This document shows, piece by piece, positions 24,525 through 34,275 of a stretch of 39,357 bases of DNA. The stretch is taken from assembly GCA_028686735.1 (NCBI GenBank), contig JAQUBO010000014.1:1-39357 (forward strand), in the 5' to 3' direction. Position 1 is the stretch's first letter, and each line of letters opens with the position of its first letter. The notes under the pieces were generated by a model. That model saw only the letters and a program-made list of their open reading frames with translations. It ran no database searches and was not told the DNA's origin. Position numbers and translations under genes: made by a program. Source of the stretch: Bacteroidales bacterium. GTDB lineage: Bacteria > Bacteroidota > Bacteroidia > Bacteroidales > ML635J-15.

Positions 24525-25721
24525 ATGAGTGATGTTATTTTAAAAATAAAAGAACTTTCTGAAAAATACAGTTCTTATACTGCAGAAAATTTATCAAAAT
24601 TGGTAAAAATAAAATCTTTAAGTGCACAAGAAAAAGATGTGCAAATTGAACTTAAACGCCAGATGGAAGAAGCGGGTTTTGATGAAGTAAGAATTGATGG
24701 ATTGGGTAATGTTATAGGGCGTATAGGTACTGGGAAAAAAATACTCGCTTTTGATGGACACATGGATACCGTTGATCTGGGGCAAATGGAAAATTGGGAC
24801 TTTGACCCTTTGGGTGGCGAAATTAAAGATGGTTTTGTGCACGGACGGGGTACTGTTGATCAAGAAGGAGGTCCAGCTGCATTTGTAACAGCTGGAAGAA
24901 TTCTTAAAGAGCTCGGTTTTGATAAAAACATGACTATTTATTTTGTTGGCTCTGTTATGGAAGAGGATTGCGATGGCTTATGCTGGAAATATATTATCGA
25001 AGAAGATAAGATTAAACCTGATTTTGTGATTAGTACTGAACCAACGAACTTAAATATTTATCGCGGACACAGAGGTAGGATGGAAATGCATGTACATTTT
25101 TATGGAGTATCTGCACACGGATCAGCACCAGAACGTGGGGAAAATGCAATTTATATGGCATCAAATACAGTACTCGAAATTGAGAAACTAAATAAAAGAC
25201 TTGCATTTGATGAGTTTTTGGGAAAAGGTAGCATTACAATATCTCAGATAATATCTGGAAGCCCTTCGCTTTGTGCGGTTGCAGATTATGCTCGTATCCA
25301 TATCGACAGACGGTTAACTTGGGGAGAAACTAAAGAATCAGCTATAGCAGAAATTCAAGAGCTCGTAAAAGGAATAAACGCAAAAGTTGAAGTACTTGAC
25401 TATATGGAAACAGCTTATACAGGTCTTAAATATGGAATGGAAAAGTATTACCCTACTTGGAAAATGAGCGAAGATCACGAAATTGTACAAACAGGAGTTA
25501 AAGCATTTAAAAAAATATTTAATAAAGAACCAATTGTTGACAAATGGACTTTCTCAACTAATGGTATTATGACTAATGGTGTATTTGGAATTCCAACTAT
25601 TGGTTTTGGTCCAGGAAACGAGGTCTTAGCTCATGCTCCAAACGAAAAAGTACGTGTTAGCGACCTTGTGGCTGCTACAGCTTTTTATGCTGCTTTTACC
25701 TATGAGTTAGCTAAACAGTAA
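24525..25721 (+). CDS. ygeY: YgeY-family M20 metallohydrolase
   Basis: Di-zinc aminoacylase/peptidase fold of the M20 family (ArgE/DapE relatives). Metal and catalytic residues: His79 and Asp81 in 'LAFDGHMDTVD', Asp112 in 'HGRGTVDQEGG', Glu146-Glu147 in 'GSVMEEDCDG', a further Asp/Glu in 'FVISTEPTNLNIYRGHRG', and the C-terminal His in 'VLAHAPNEKV'. Closest recognisable type is the YgeY 'selenium metabolism-linked hydrolase', normally found with ygeW and ygeX. Here ygeW follows after 19 nt. The substrate is not established. TATCTTTG at 24482-24489 is a candidate -7 element. 398 residues. Confidence 0.87.
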   Translation: MSDVILKIKELSEKYSSYTAENLSKLVKIKSLSAQEKDVQIELKRQMEEAGFDEVRIDGLGNVIGRIGTGKKILAFDGHMDTVDLGQMENWDFDPLGGEIKDGFVHGRGTVDQEGGPAAFVTAGRILKELGFDKNMTIYFVGSVMEEDCDGLCWKYIIEEDKIKPDFVISTEPTNLNIYRGHRGRMEMHVHFYGVSAHGSAPERGENAIYMASNTVLEIEKLNKRLAFDEFLGKGSITISQIISGSPSLCAVADYARIHIDRRLTWGETKESAIAEIQELVKGINAKVEVLDYMETAYTGLKYGMEKYYPTWKMSEDHEIVQTGVKAFKKIFNKEPIVDKWTFSTNGIMTNGVFGIPTIGFGPGNEVLAHAPNEKVRVSDLVAATAFYAAFTYELAKQ

Positions 25722-25740
25722 AAAACAAACATTAAAATCT

Positions 25741-26928
25741 ATGAAAACTTTCCAAAAAATTGAAGCATTAAACAATATCAAAACAAACTTATATAAAAAA
25801 GATTTCCTTTTAACTTGGGAAAAAAGTAAAGACGATCTTATTGCAATAATCGAAGTCGCAGAGGTGTTAAAACAAATGAGAGAATTAAATATTTCAGCTA
25901 AAGTTTTTGATTCGGGAATTGCAGTCTCAAATTTTCGTGATAACTCAACACGTACTCGTTTTTCGTTTGCTTCGGCTAGTAATTTGCTTGGGTTGGCAGT
26001 GCAGGATCTTGATGAGACAAAATCACAGATTGCTCATGGCGAAACAGTACGTGAAACGGCAAACATGATTTCGTTTATGTCCGACTTTATTGGCATTCGT
26101 GATGATATGTATCTTGGTGAAGGGAATAAATATATGCGTGAAGTTGGGGATGCTCTTGACGAAGGATTCGATATGGGCGTGTTGCCTGTTCGACCAGGAA
26201 TTGTGAATTTACAGTGCGATATTGACCATCCAACTCAATCAATGGCTGATCTTACTCATCTTAAAAACCAATTTGGATCTTTGGAAAAATTAAAAGGAAA
26301 AAAAATGGTGATGAGCTGGGCATATTCTCCAAGTTATGGAAAACCCCTTTCGGTGCCGCAAGGTATTATTGGATTAATGTCTCGGTTTGGTATGGATATC
26401 GAACTTGCATATCCCGAAGGTTATGAGCTAATCCCTGAAGTTGTTGAAATTGCTAAAAAGAACTCTCAAAATAGCGGTGGAACATTTAAAATAAGTCATT
26501 CAATTGAGGAGGCAATGAGAAGTGCTGATATTGTGTATCCTAAAAGTTGGGCTCCATTTCACATTATGCAACAACGTACACAGCTTTTGAAAAATGCAGA
26601 TGCAACAGGATTAAAAGAACTAGAGAAAACCTGTCTTGTAAATAATGCAAATTACAAAAATTGGGAGTACGATAAAGCCAAAATGAAAACCACCAAAAAT
26701 GCAGATGCTTTGTATATGCACTGTTTACCAGCTGATATTAGCGGAGTTTCTTGTAAAGAGGGCGAAGTAAACAGCGACGTTTTTGATAAATACCGTATAA
26801 AAACTTATTTGCAGGCTGGTTATAAACCTTATGTTATTGCGGCAATGATGTTTACAAATAAATTTAAAAACCCAGCATCTGTATTGAAGACACTGATGGA
26901 AAGAAAACAAATGAGATTTGGAGTTTAA
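25741..26928 (+). CDS. ygeW: Knotted carbamoyltransferase YgeW
   Basis: Member of the aspartate/ornithine carbamoyltransferase superfamily. The carbamoyl-phosphate loop 'DNSTRTRFSFASA' (67-79) is present, as are 'HPTQSMADLTHL', 'WAYSPSYGKPLSVPQ' and 'YMHCLPAD'. The extended length (395) and insertions relative to the classical ~310-residue enzymes fit the YgeW group, which has a trefoil knot. The amino substrate of YgeW enzymes is debated; a purine-degradation or amino-acid role is proposed. Likely co-transcribed with ygeY just upstream. ygeX, the usual third partner, is not in the window. Confidence 0.88.
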   Translation: MKTFQKIEALNNIKTNLYKKDFLLTWEKSKDDLIAIIEVAEVLKQMRELNISAKVFDSGIAVSNFRDNSTRTRFSFASASNLLGLAVQDLDETKSQIAHGETVRETANMISFMSDFIGIRDDMYLGEGNKYMREVGDALDEGFDMGVLPVRPGIVNLQCDIDHPTQSMADLTHLKNQFGSLEKLKGKKMVMSWAYSPSYGKPLSVPQGIIGLMSRFGMDIELAYPEGYELIPEVVEIAKKNSQNSGGTFKISHSIEEAMRSADIVYPKSWAPFHIMQQRTQLLKNADATGLKELEKTCLVNNANYKNWEYDKAKMKTTKNADALYMHCLPADISGVSCKEGEVNSDVFDKYRIKTYLQAGYKPYVIAAMMFTNKFKNPASVLKTLMERKQMRFGV

Positions 26929-26995
26929 ATTAAAACTTTGTTGCCAATCAGTCTTTATATCAGTTTATTAAGAGCTATTTAACAATAATACGGTG

Positions 26996-28096
26996 TTAAT
27001 ATAGTCTCATTCCTACACCAAATTCAATATAATCAGCTACACTAAGGTGTGTTTTTAAGTTTATGTTTATAAATAAACGTTCTTCAAAGGTATATCTTAT
27101 GCCTAGTTTACTATAGATAAGAATTTTTCGTCCATTTGGCTTGTATGCGTTCATTATGTAAGTTCCTAAGTATATTGGCATTGTTAATTTATCGGTTAAG
27201 TAAAGTTCCTGCACAGCATGTATTCCTATCCTAAATAGGTTGGAGGTGTTTTTATAATCATCCTCCATTTGAGTTTGTAGCGAAGGGTCAAAAATAATAT
27301 TTACACCACCACCTAGGCTACGTTTTTTTGAAACTCTCAAATTTGCATCGAACACAAGCGAATTAATAAAGTATTTTTTATTTTCGTAAGTAGAGTTTTC
27401 TTTTATAGCAGCAGAATAGTACGCTGATAATTCTAATTCTGAATTATACATATACTGCGATTGACGCTTGGGCAAAGAGTAATTATAAATTGAATATAAG
27501 TATTTTGCACCAAGGTTTATTGTGATTTGATTAAGTCCTAAATTTGGAGTTTCTATAGCACCGTTTGAAAAGTGATTGAATGCAAATCCTCCAGTAAAAT
27601 ATAAGGGTATGTCAAAAGCTTTGTAGTCGCATAAAACCGAGAATTGTAGGTGAGCGTTAAAACGTGAACCCATCGCAACATTATAGTAATTTGAGCGGTA
27701 ATCATATTTGTCGCTTATATAAGCGAGTCCGCCGCCAAGTCTGTATTTTAATAGAAAATTCTCTGTTTCAATAATGGGTATTCCAAAAAAGAAAAAAGCA
27801 GATTGCGAAAAGCCAAAAATATTAATATTCCCTAATCCACCAATTAGATAGCCTGCCCCTATCTCTGGGAAACGCCATGTATGGTGCCATGGCTTAGAAC
27901 CATCGGTTTTTACAGAGTAATTAAGCTCGGCAATAGCAATATTACTATTTATAATGTATCGCATTTGTGCATGATGGGGTAATGTGAGACCGTAATGCGT
28001 CCTAAGTTCAAACTGATGAAAGGATGAGTTATAACTTTGGGCTTTAAGGCTAAAGTTCAAAATTAATAAAACAATTATGGCATAGATATGCTTCAT
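26996..28096 (-). CDS. PagL-like outer-membrane acyloxyacyl hydrolase
   Basis: Signal peptide (1-19, 'LLILNFSLKAQS'), then a beta-rich protein of alternating aromatic and polar residues. 'GGFAFNHFSNGAIETPNLG' carries the PagL-type catalytic His-x-Ser-Asn motif, followed by 'NQITINLGAKYLYS'. PagL enzymes remove the 3-O-acyl chain of lipid A at the outer membrane. At 366 residues it is about twice the size of Pseudomonas PagL, with an added C-terminal block of further strands ('LGGGVNIIFDPSL', 'YTFEERLFININLKTHLSV', in parts), a form common in Bacteroidota. Activity inferred from motif only. Opposite strand to both neighbours. Confidence 0.78.
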   Translation of the reverse strand: MKHIYAIIVLLILNFSLKAQSYNSSFHQFELRTHYGLTLPHHAQMRYIINSNIAIAELNYSVKTDGSKPWHHTWRFPEIGAGYLIGGLGNINIFGFSQSAFFFFGIPIIETENFLLKYRLGGGLAYISDKYDYRSNYYNVAMGSRFNAHLQFSVLCDYKAFDIPLYFTGGFAFNHFSNGAIETPNLGLNQITINLGAKYLYSIYNYSLPKRQSQYMYNSELELSAYYSAAIKENSTYENKKYFINSLVFDANLRVSKKRSLGGGVNIIFDPSLQTQMEDDYKNTSNLFRIGIHAVQELYLTDKLTMPIYLGTYIMNAYKPNGRKILIYSKLGIRYTFEERLFININLKTHLSVADYIEFGVGMRLY

Positions 28097-28220
28097 TACA
28101 CTATAAATATTTTACAAAATTATTATTTTTTATACTGTTATTTCCGTATAATATAATTTTTATTTAACAATTGCCGTTTAATAAAGACTTTAGCCCTTAT
28201 TGGTCTTAGGTCTTTAAAAA

Positions 28221-28251
28221 TTTTGCGTTAAAGAAAAAAAACATAATTTTG
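28221..28251 (+). promoter_or_regulatory. Candidate promoter for gldF
   Basis: TTTTG at 28221-28225, 18-nt spacer (one short of the usual range), TAATTTTG at 28244-28251. Start near 28257, leader about 16 nt. Confidence 0.4.
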
Positions 28252-28272
28252 CAAGATATAATAATTTAAAAT

Positions 28273-29004
28273 ATGCTTACACTATATTTAAAAGAAATAA
28301 AAGAGTTTTTCTCATCAATAACAGGTTATCTTGTAATAATTGTGTTTTTGTTAGTCAACTCTATGTTTATGTGGATATTTCGAGGTTCATTTAACGTTTT
28401 TGATTTGGGAGTGGCAAATATTGATACGCTTTTTACTATTTCACCTTGGTTGTTTTTGTTTTTGATTCCTGCAATAACAATGAATATGTTTGCTAGTGAA
28501 CTAAAATCTGGTACAATGGAGCTATTACTTACACGCCCTATCTCTGAATTTCAAATTGTATTTTCAAAATATTTGGCTGCTGTAACTCTTGTACTTATTG
28601 CCCTGGTGCCTACTCTTTTTTATCTTTTTTCGATAAATTCTCTTGCTGCACCTGTTGGAAATGTCGATTATGGTGCGATAATGGGTTCGTATATCGGTCT
28701 GTTTTTTCTTGCAGCAGTATATTCAGCAATAGGGATTTTTGCAAGCAGCTTTTCTAAAAATGCAATTATCTCTTTTTTATTATCGGTTTTGTTTTGTTAT
28801 GTCTTTTTCCTTGGATTTGATAATCTTGCTTTTCTCGGTTTTACTGGTAAAGTATCTGATTTTATCATTTCTTTGGGGATAAATGATCATTATAGGTCTA
28901 TAAGTAGAGGAGTTATTGATAGTCGTGATATTGTCTATTTTTTGAGTGTGATTAGTATTTTTGTTTTTCTCGCTAAACTTAGACTTGAAAGTCGTAAATG
29001 GTAA
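28273..29004 (+). CDS. gldF: Gliding-motility ABC transporter permease GldF
   Basis: ABC-2 type permease of 243 residues with about six helices. 'KEIKEFFSSITGYLVI' opens the protein, 'FASELKSGTMELLLTRPISEFQIVFSKYLA' (in parts) is the typical cytoplasmic coupling region. With GldA (ATPase) and GldG it makes a transporter needed for gliding and linked to T9SS in some Flavobacteria, though not essential in all. GldG overlaps its end by 7 nt. A gldA ATPase gene is not seen nearby, so the ATPase must be elsewhere. Confidence 0.88.
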   Translation: MLTLYLKEIKEFFSSITGYLVIIVFLLVNSMFMWIFRGSFNVFDLGVANIDTLFTISPWLFLFLIPAITMNMFASELKSGTMELLLTRPISEFQIVFSKYLAAVTLVLIALVPTLFYLFSINSLAAPVGNVDYGAIMGSYIGLFFLAAVYSAIGIFASSFSKNAIISFLLSVLFCYVFFLGFDNLAFLGFTGKVSDFIISLGINDHYRSISRGVIDSRDIVYFLSVISIFVFLAKLRLESRKW

Positions 29005-30761
29005 AAAATATGGAAAAGAAAATAAAAAAAACACGTCGCATATTGAGAAAGCATAATCTTACTCAGGCTGTTCTTATATTAATCCTTATTGTTGTATTTA
29101 ACTTTTTATCTTCAATGGTGTTTTTTAGAGTGGATCTTACAAAAGAAAAACGCTTTACAATAACACCAATTTCAAAAGCTCTACTTAAAAAATTAGACGA
29201 TAATGTTTATATTGAGGTTTATCTTGAGAGCGAAAACCTTCCTGTTGAGCTAGTGAGGTATCGAAAAGTGGTAAAGGAGTTTCTGGATAATTTTTCTTCA
29301 TATTCTAATAAAGTTGAAGTTGAGTTTAAAAACCCATTTAAAATTGATGATCCAAATTATAATCAGGATGTTTACTGGCAATTATATAATAAGGGGCTTA
29401 ATCCTACTTATATTAGCCAGTCTAACGATGGAGGAACGTCTGAAAAAATGGTTTTTGCAGCTGCTCTTGTAAAATATGGCGGGAAAGAGTATCCCGTTAA
29501 TTTGGTTAATAATAATCTTACTGCTGGAAGAAAATTTGATGGCTTGTCTGAAACTGAGCTTGAACGCGACTTTATACATGCAATATGGATGCTTACTGGA
29601 CGGGACTTGCAAAAGGTAGCTTTTCTCGAAGGACATAAAGAACTTAGCGAATATGAAACTTATGATATTATGACTTCATTGTCTAAATATTACGAAATTG
29701 ATAGGGTTAGTATGAATAAGGCTCTTAATGCTTTGGACGAGTATGCTGCGGTCGTCATTGCTAAACCTCAAGCATATTTTTCCGAAAAAGATAAGTTTAT
29801 TATCGACCAATATATTATGCAGGGAGGTAAGGTTGTTTGGTTAGTAGAATGGATGAGATTTAGTATGGATAGCCTTACCGAAAAGCCTTTTGAAATGGCT
29901 ATGATAAATGATATTAATCTTGATGATCAATTATTTAAATATGGGGTTAGGATAAATCCTGATTTAGTTCAAGATTTACGTTGTCTAAATATTCCTGTAT
30001 ATGTAAATACTATTGATGGACAGCCGCAATTTGAACCAAAACCTTGGTACTTTTTTCCTGTTATTGTGCCCGATACTTTGACATCGCATCAATTACTGCG
30101 TAATGTGGGACCGATGCGTACTCATTTTATTAGCTCTATTGATACAGTAGGATTGGATCCTAATATCAAAAAAACTATTCTGCTTAGAACATCTCAATAC
30201 TCGAAATCTTTAGTGCACCCAGTTGAGGTAAATTTGGAAATATTACGCGAAGATCCCGAATTGCAGACTTTTAATAGATCTGGATTACCACTTGCAGTGC
30301 TGTTAGAAGGCGAATTTACTTCTAGTTATTTTAATAGACTGGCACCTGAGTTTTATAATAGTGAGAATTTTGTCGTTCTCGAAAAAAGTGTACCAACTAA
30401 AATGATTGTAATTGCTGACGGCGATTTTATTCGAAACGAAGTGAAAACAATGGGTGATAAAAAACAACCTTATCCTTTGGGGTATGATAAATACTTTCCA
30501 GAGCAGTTTACACCCGGAAATACGCAGTTTATTGTAAATTGCGTTAATTACCTTTGTGCAGATGAAGATTTAATATCTCTTAGAATGAGGGAAATAAAGC
30601 TTAGAACACTTGATAATTCTAAAGTGAAACAAAAAATGTTGATGTGGGTATATATCAATTCTTTTATTCCTGTGTTGATTATTTTGATAATTGGATTACT
30701 TGTTGTCGCTTTTAGAAAATTAAAATATGATAGAAGTTTTTTAAATTTTAAAATCAAGTAA
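28998..30761 (+). CDS. gldG: Gliding-motility ABC transporter subunit GldG
   Basis: A 587-residue protein with an N-terminal anchor helix (about 23-45), a large exported region of ABC-type unknown-function fold (starting 'VDLTKEKRFTITPISKALLK', with 'VAFLEGHKELSEYETYDIM', 'GGKVVWLVEWMRFSMDSL' and 'ADGDFIRNEV') and a C-terminal helix (about 550-572) followed by a basic tail. The order matches GldG. The gene overlaps gldF by 7 nt. A start at the internal ATG ('MEKKIKKT', 29010) is possible, since the first codons lie inside gldF. DUF4340 follows 142 nt later. Confidence 0.88.
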   Translation: MVKNMEKKIKKTRRILRKHNLTQAVLILILIVVFNFLSSMVFFRVDLTKEKRFTITPISKALLKKLDDNVYIEVYLESENLPVELVRYRKVVKEFLDNFSSYSNKVEVEFKNPFKIDDPNYNQDVYWQLYNKGLNPTYISQSNDGGTSEKMVFAAALVKYGGKEYPVNLVNNNLTAGRKFDGLSETELERDFIHAIWMLTGRDLQKVAFLEGHKELSEYETYDIMTSLSKYYEIDRVSMNKALNALDEYAAVVIAKPQAYFSEKDKFIIDQYIMQGGKVVWLVEWMRFSMDSLTEKPFEMAMINDINLDDQLFKYGVRINPDLVQDLRCLNIPVYVNTIDGQPQFEPKPWYFFPVIVPDTLTSHQLLRNVGPMRTHFISSIDTVGLDPNIKKTILLRTSQYSKSLVHPVEVNLEILREDPELQTFNRSGLPLAVLLEGEFTSSYFNRLAPEFYNSENFVVLEKSVPTKMIVIADGDFIRNEVKTMGDKKQPYPLGYDKYFPEQFTPGNTQFIVNCVNYLCADEDLISLRMREIKLRTLDNSKVKQKMLMWVYINSFIPVLIILIIGLLVVAFRKLKYDRSFLNFKIK

Positions 30762-30903
30762 GTGTGTCCTGGGGTGTGATGTTGGGGATTGTTTATGATG
30801 TAAAATGAAGTGTCGAAATTGAAGTAGTGTAAAATTTATTGCGAAATCATTGCTTTTGCAGAAATTTAGACATAAGTTTATAAATTATCTAAATTAAAGA
30901 CAA

Positions 30904-31935
30904 ATGAAAAAATCAAATTTGGTGTTGTTGGTAGTTGTTGTAGTTTTAGCAATAATTGTTGTTATATTGTTTTTTAGAAACAAACATAATCCTAAAAGTG
31001 TTTTACGTGATTTTGCTGTCGAGGATACCGCTAGTATTAATAAGATTTTTCTTGCTGATAAAAATAATAACTCGGTAAAGTTAGAAAAAATTGACGGAGT
31101 TTGGTTTGTTAATGATACGTATAGAGCACGAAAGGATTTTGTTAATGTACTCTTGACAACAATGAAAAATGTTGAAGTAAATGCTCCAGTACCCGAAGCA
31201 CGTTTAGATAAGGTTTTAAAAGAACTCTCGGTGAAAGGCATAAAAACTGAAATTTATCAAGATGATAAACTTACGAAAACTTATTATGTTGGTGGAGTAA
31301 CTCAAAATAATACAGGAACTTATATGATATTAGAGGGGTCTGATGTGCCTTTTATAATGCATATACCTGGATTTGCTGGTTACCTAACTGTGCGATATCT
31401 TCCTGACGTTAAGGAATGGCGCGAAAGAATTATTTTTGACTATCAGTTTAAAGATATTGCTAAAGTAAGTGTGAGCTATGGGAAAAATCAAAGCGATGGC
31501 TTTGTTTTGCATAATTATGGCGATAATAAATATGGAATAAATATGCCTGATGAGTCAAATGTTAGTTTTATGGTTGATACAGTCGCTATTAAAGAGTATC
31601 TCTCAGCAGTAAAATTTATTGCATACGAAACTTTGATTAACGAAGATTTGCAGGAGCATAAACTCGATAGTTTGTCTAAAGAACCTATGGTGGCAAAATA
31701 CGAAGTTGAGGATCGAAAAGGAAATTTAAAATCTTTTAAAACGTATTATCGTCAAAATGTGAATTATTCTGTTGATGAGCAAGGTGTCCCATACGATTGG
31801 GATGTTGATAGGCTGTATGGAATAGTTAATGATGGTACCGAAGTGGTTTTTTTACAGTATTATGTACTTGATCCTATTACAAAAACAATATATGATTTTG
31901 ATCTTAATCGACCAAAACCAAAACCATTGTATTAA
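30904..31935 (+). CDS. DUF4340-domain protein
   Basis: N-terminal hydrophobic anchor (about 5-23) followed by a periplasmic or extracytoplasmic region of about 320 residues. Patterns: 'SVLRDFAVEDTASINKIFLA', 'LEKIDGVWFVNDTYRARKDF', 'YYVGGVTQNNTGTYMIL', 'EWRERIIFDYQFKDI'. These fit DUF4340, a family frequently found after GldG-like genes and thought to act with ABC-type transport of unknown cargo. No enzyme motif. It ends 221 nt before dnaN. Function unknown; a partner of GldFG is the reasonable guess. Confidence 0.8.
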   Translation: MKKSNLVLLVVVVVLAIIVVILFFRNKHNPKSVLRDFAVEDTASINKIFLADKNNNSVKLEKIDGVWFVNDTYRARKDFVNVLLTTMKNVEVNAPVPEARLDKVLKELSVKGIKTEIYQDDKLTKTYYVGGVTQNNTGTYMILEGSDVPFIMHIPGFAGYLTVRYLPDVKEWRERIIFDYQFKDIAKVSVSYGKNQSDGFVLHNYGDNKYGINMPDESNVSFMVDTVAIKEYLSAVKFIAYETLINEDLQEHKLDSLSKEPMVAKYEVEDRKGNLKSFKTYYRQNVNYSVDEQGVPYDWDVDRLYGIVNDGTEVVFLQYYVLDPITKTIYDFDLNRPKPKPLY

Positions 31936-32156
31936 CTCGTGCTTTTAGAAATTAAAGCAATGTAGTTTCGAGATAATGAAACGTCTCGTAGATGCTGGGT
32001 GTAACCGAATTCGAGCCTTTAATACTAGGTCGAAATAATCAAAAGAAAGAATTAAACATTCATTGTTCATAAAAATATAATAAATATAGTATAGCTTTGA
32101 GGAGAATTACAATCATAATTTGTATTTTTAGACTTTAAAATTTTAAAAATAAATAT

Positions 32157-33287
32157 ATGGATTTTGTAGTATCACGTTCAAGTTTGTTAGAACACTTACA
32201 GTTAGTGAGTAAAGTCGTAGGGGCAAAAAATTCTTTGCCTATACTTGATAACCTGCTTTTTTCTGTTACCGATGGGCAGTTAGAAGTTACAGCAAGTGAT
32301 TTAGAAAGCACTTTAACAACTACCATGAATCTCGATTCAAATAACGGGGTAGGTAATATCGCAATTGACACAAAGAAAATACTTGATATATTAAAAGAGC
32401 TTGATGAACAACCTCTCACATTTAGTGTCGATATTGAAGAGATGAAAATTGTTATAGTTTCGGCAACTGGTAAATATACTTTGGTGGGACAAGGTGGCGA
32501 AGACTTTCCCCAAATACCAAGCGTTAAAGCAGATAAGGTAACTAGAGTTGATATTACGCCTGATATACTTTTTAGTGGTATAACATCTGCCATTTTTGCT
32601 ACTGGAGACGACGAATTGAGACCAGTTATGAATGGAATTTATGTGGAATTAAAAACTAAAGGTATTAATTTTGTCGCAACTGATGCTCATAAACTTGTTC
32701 GCTATACAAATAAAGATGTACAAGTGGAAGAAGAGGCTTCATTTATTTTACCTAAAAAACCCGCTGCAATTCTTAAAAGTGTTTTACCAAAAGCATTTTC
32801 AGATGTAACACTTGAGTTTGATGAGAAAAATGCCGTGTTTAGTTTCGAAAACTTTAGATTGATATGCAGACTTGTCGAAGGTGTGTATCCAAACTATAGT
32901 ACCGTCATACCTAAAGATAATCCAAACAAACTTGTTGTTGATAGACATGCACTTATAAACTCATTACGTAGAGTTGCTATTTTTGCAAATCAGGCTAGTA
33001 ATTTAGTCGGATTGGCAATCTCTGGAAATCAATTAGTTGTTAATGCACAAGATATCGACTACGCAATTGCTGGTACAGATACTACTAACTGTCAATATGA
33101 CGGTGATGATATGGAGATTGGTTTTAAATCTAATTTCCTTATCGAAATTTTAAATAATCTATCTACAACAGAAGTGGTATTTGAATTGTCCGATCCTACA
33201 AGAGCCGGCATTATTCTTCCAAAAGATAACGAAAATCCAAGCGAGGATATTTTAATGCTTTTAATGCCAATGATGATAAATAACTAA
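32157..33287 (+). CDS. dnaN: DNA polymerase III beta sliding clamp
   Basis: Forms the ring-shaped dimer that tethers polymerase III to DNA. 376 residues, three tandem clamp domains (about 1-120, 125-245, 250-376). Typical features: 'SLPILDNLLFSVTDGQLEVT', 'DLESTLTTTM', 'FATGDDELRPVMNGIYVEL', 'FVATDAHKLVRY' and the C-terminal 'DILMLLMPMM', which corresponds to the usual terminal peptide-binding strand of the clamp. TAGCTTTG at 32092-32099 is a candidate -7 element. A strong terminator follows. Confidence 0.95.
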   Translation: MDFVVSRSSLLEHLQLVSKVVGAKNSLPILDNLLFSVTDGQLEVTASDLESTLTTTMNLDSNNGVGNIAIDTKKILDILKELDEQPLTFSVDIEEMKIVIVSATGKYTLVGQGGEDFPQIPSVKADKVTRVDITPDILFSGITSAIFATGDDELRPVMNGIYVELKTKGINFVATDAHKLVRYTNKDVQVEEEASFILPKKPAAILKSVLPKAFSDVTLEFDEKNAVFSFENFRLICRLVEGVYPNYSTVIPKDNPNKLVVDRHALINSLRRVAIFANQASNLVGLAISGNQLVVNAQDIDYAIAGTDTTNCQYDGDDMEIGFKSNFLIEILNNLSTTEVVFELSDPTRAGIILPKDNENPSEDILMLLMPMMINN

Positions 33288-33308
33288 GTCTAAATTATAA
33301 ATTATATT

Positions 33309-33329
33309 AGGGGCAGTAGCCCCTTTTTT
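33309..33329 (+). terminator. Intrinsic terminator of dnaN
   Basis: GGGGC (33310-33314) pairs with GCCCC (33319-33323), loop AGTA, extended by A33309-T33324, followed by six T residues. Confidence 0.85.
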
Positions 33330-33345
33330 ATTAAAAACTTGTCCC

Positions 33346-34113
33346 ATGAAACTTGACATTCGTAAGCCAATTGTGTTTTTTGATCTTGAAACTACTGGTA
33401 TTAATATTTCTAAAGATCGCATTGTGGAAATTTCTTTGCTTAAAGTGTTGCCAAACGGTACTGAAACTGTTAAAACATTTCGGGTTAATCCAGAAATGCA
33501 AATTAGTGCAGAAGCTACAGCTATTCATGGAATTACTAATGATGACGTAAAAGATGCTCCTACTTTTAAAATGATCGCAACAGAACTTGTTAATATTATT
33601 GAAGATGCTGATATAGGAGGTTTTAATTCTAATAAATTTGATGTACCTATGTTGGCTGAAGAATTTTTACGGGCTGAAACGGATATAGATTTAAAGAATC
33701 GTAAATTTATTGATGTTATGGTAATATTTATGAAAAAAGAACCTCGTAACCTCGAAGCTGCGTATAAGTTTTATTGCGATAAGGACCTTACAAATGCTCA
33801 TGCAGCCGAGGCAGACACTCGTGCAACTTATGAAGTCTTTAAGTCTCAATTAAATAAATATGACGACCTTGGAAATTCTATCAGCGAAATTGCCGAATTT
33901 TCTGCTCATAATAAAAATGCCGATTTTGCAGGACGTTTAGTTTATGATGAGGAAAAGAATATTATTGTTAATTTTGGTAAGTATAAAGGACAAAAACTTA
34001 TCGAAGTTCTTAAAAAAGACCCATCATATTATAATTGGGTTCAACGTGCCGATTTTCCATTATACACGAAAAGTGTTTTTACAAAAGTGTATATACAGTC
34101 TAAAACAGTGTAA
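33346..34113 (+). CDS. DEDDh 3'-5' exonuclease (DnaQ-like) with C-terminal DUF3820-like domain
   Basis: Exonuclease family of polymerase III epsilon subunits. The acidic residues are Asp13 and Glu15 ('FFDLETTGI'), Asp99 ('FNSNKFDVPML'), His152 and Asp157 ('HAAEADTRATYEV'), all intact. Residues about 215-255 form a small C-terminal domain ('IVNFGKYKGQKLIEVL', 'YYNWVQRADF') of the DUF3820 type. The gene starts 58 nt after dnaN and lies beyond its terminator. Role in proofreading or repair is not certain, since a polymerase partner is not apparent. The last conserved-looking gene before the restriction island. Confidence 0.88.
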   Translation: MKLDIRKPIVFFDLETTGINISKDRIVEISLLKVLPNGTETVKTFRVNPEMQISAEATAIHGITNDDVKDAPTFKMIATELVNIIEDADIGGFNSNKFDVPMLAEEFLRAETDIDLKNRKFIDVMVIFMKKEPRNLEAAYKFYCDKDLTNAHAAEADTRATYEVFKSQLNKYDDLGNSISEIAEFSAHNKNADFAGRLVYDEEKNIIVNFGKYKGQKLIEVLKKDPSYYNWVQRADFPLYTKSVFTKVYIQSKTV

Positions 34114-34186
34114 AGCAGACGGGTAAAACTGATACCAGTGCATAGCGTAGGATATATAGCGCAATACGAACTTTATATGTAAGTAA

Positions 34187-34194
34187 GTTATGGC
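34187..34194 (+). other. GTTATGGC, possible left boundary of the restriction island
   Basis: The 8-mer GTTATGGC recurs exactly at 36730-36737, at the end of the attC-like structure between the two restriction systems. In integrons the recombination point falls within GTTRRRY, so this could mark the start of the first cassette-like unit. The motif is short and could recur by chance. Confidence 0.2.
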
Positions 34195-34275
34195 TAAGCC
34201 GAGAAAACTGCACAAAAGAAATTTTATTGCGAGGATTAAAATGATTATCTTTGTTTTTTATTAAAAGTATATAAA

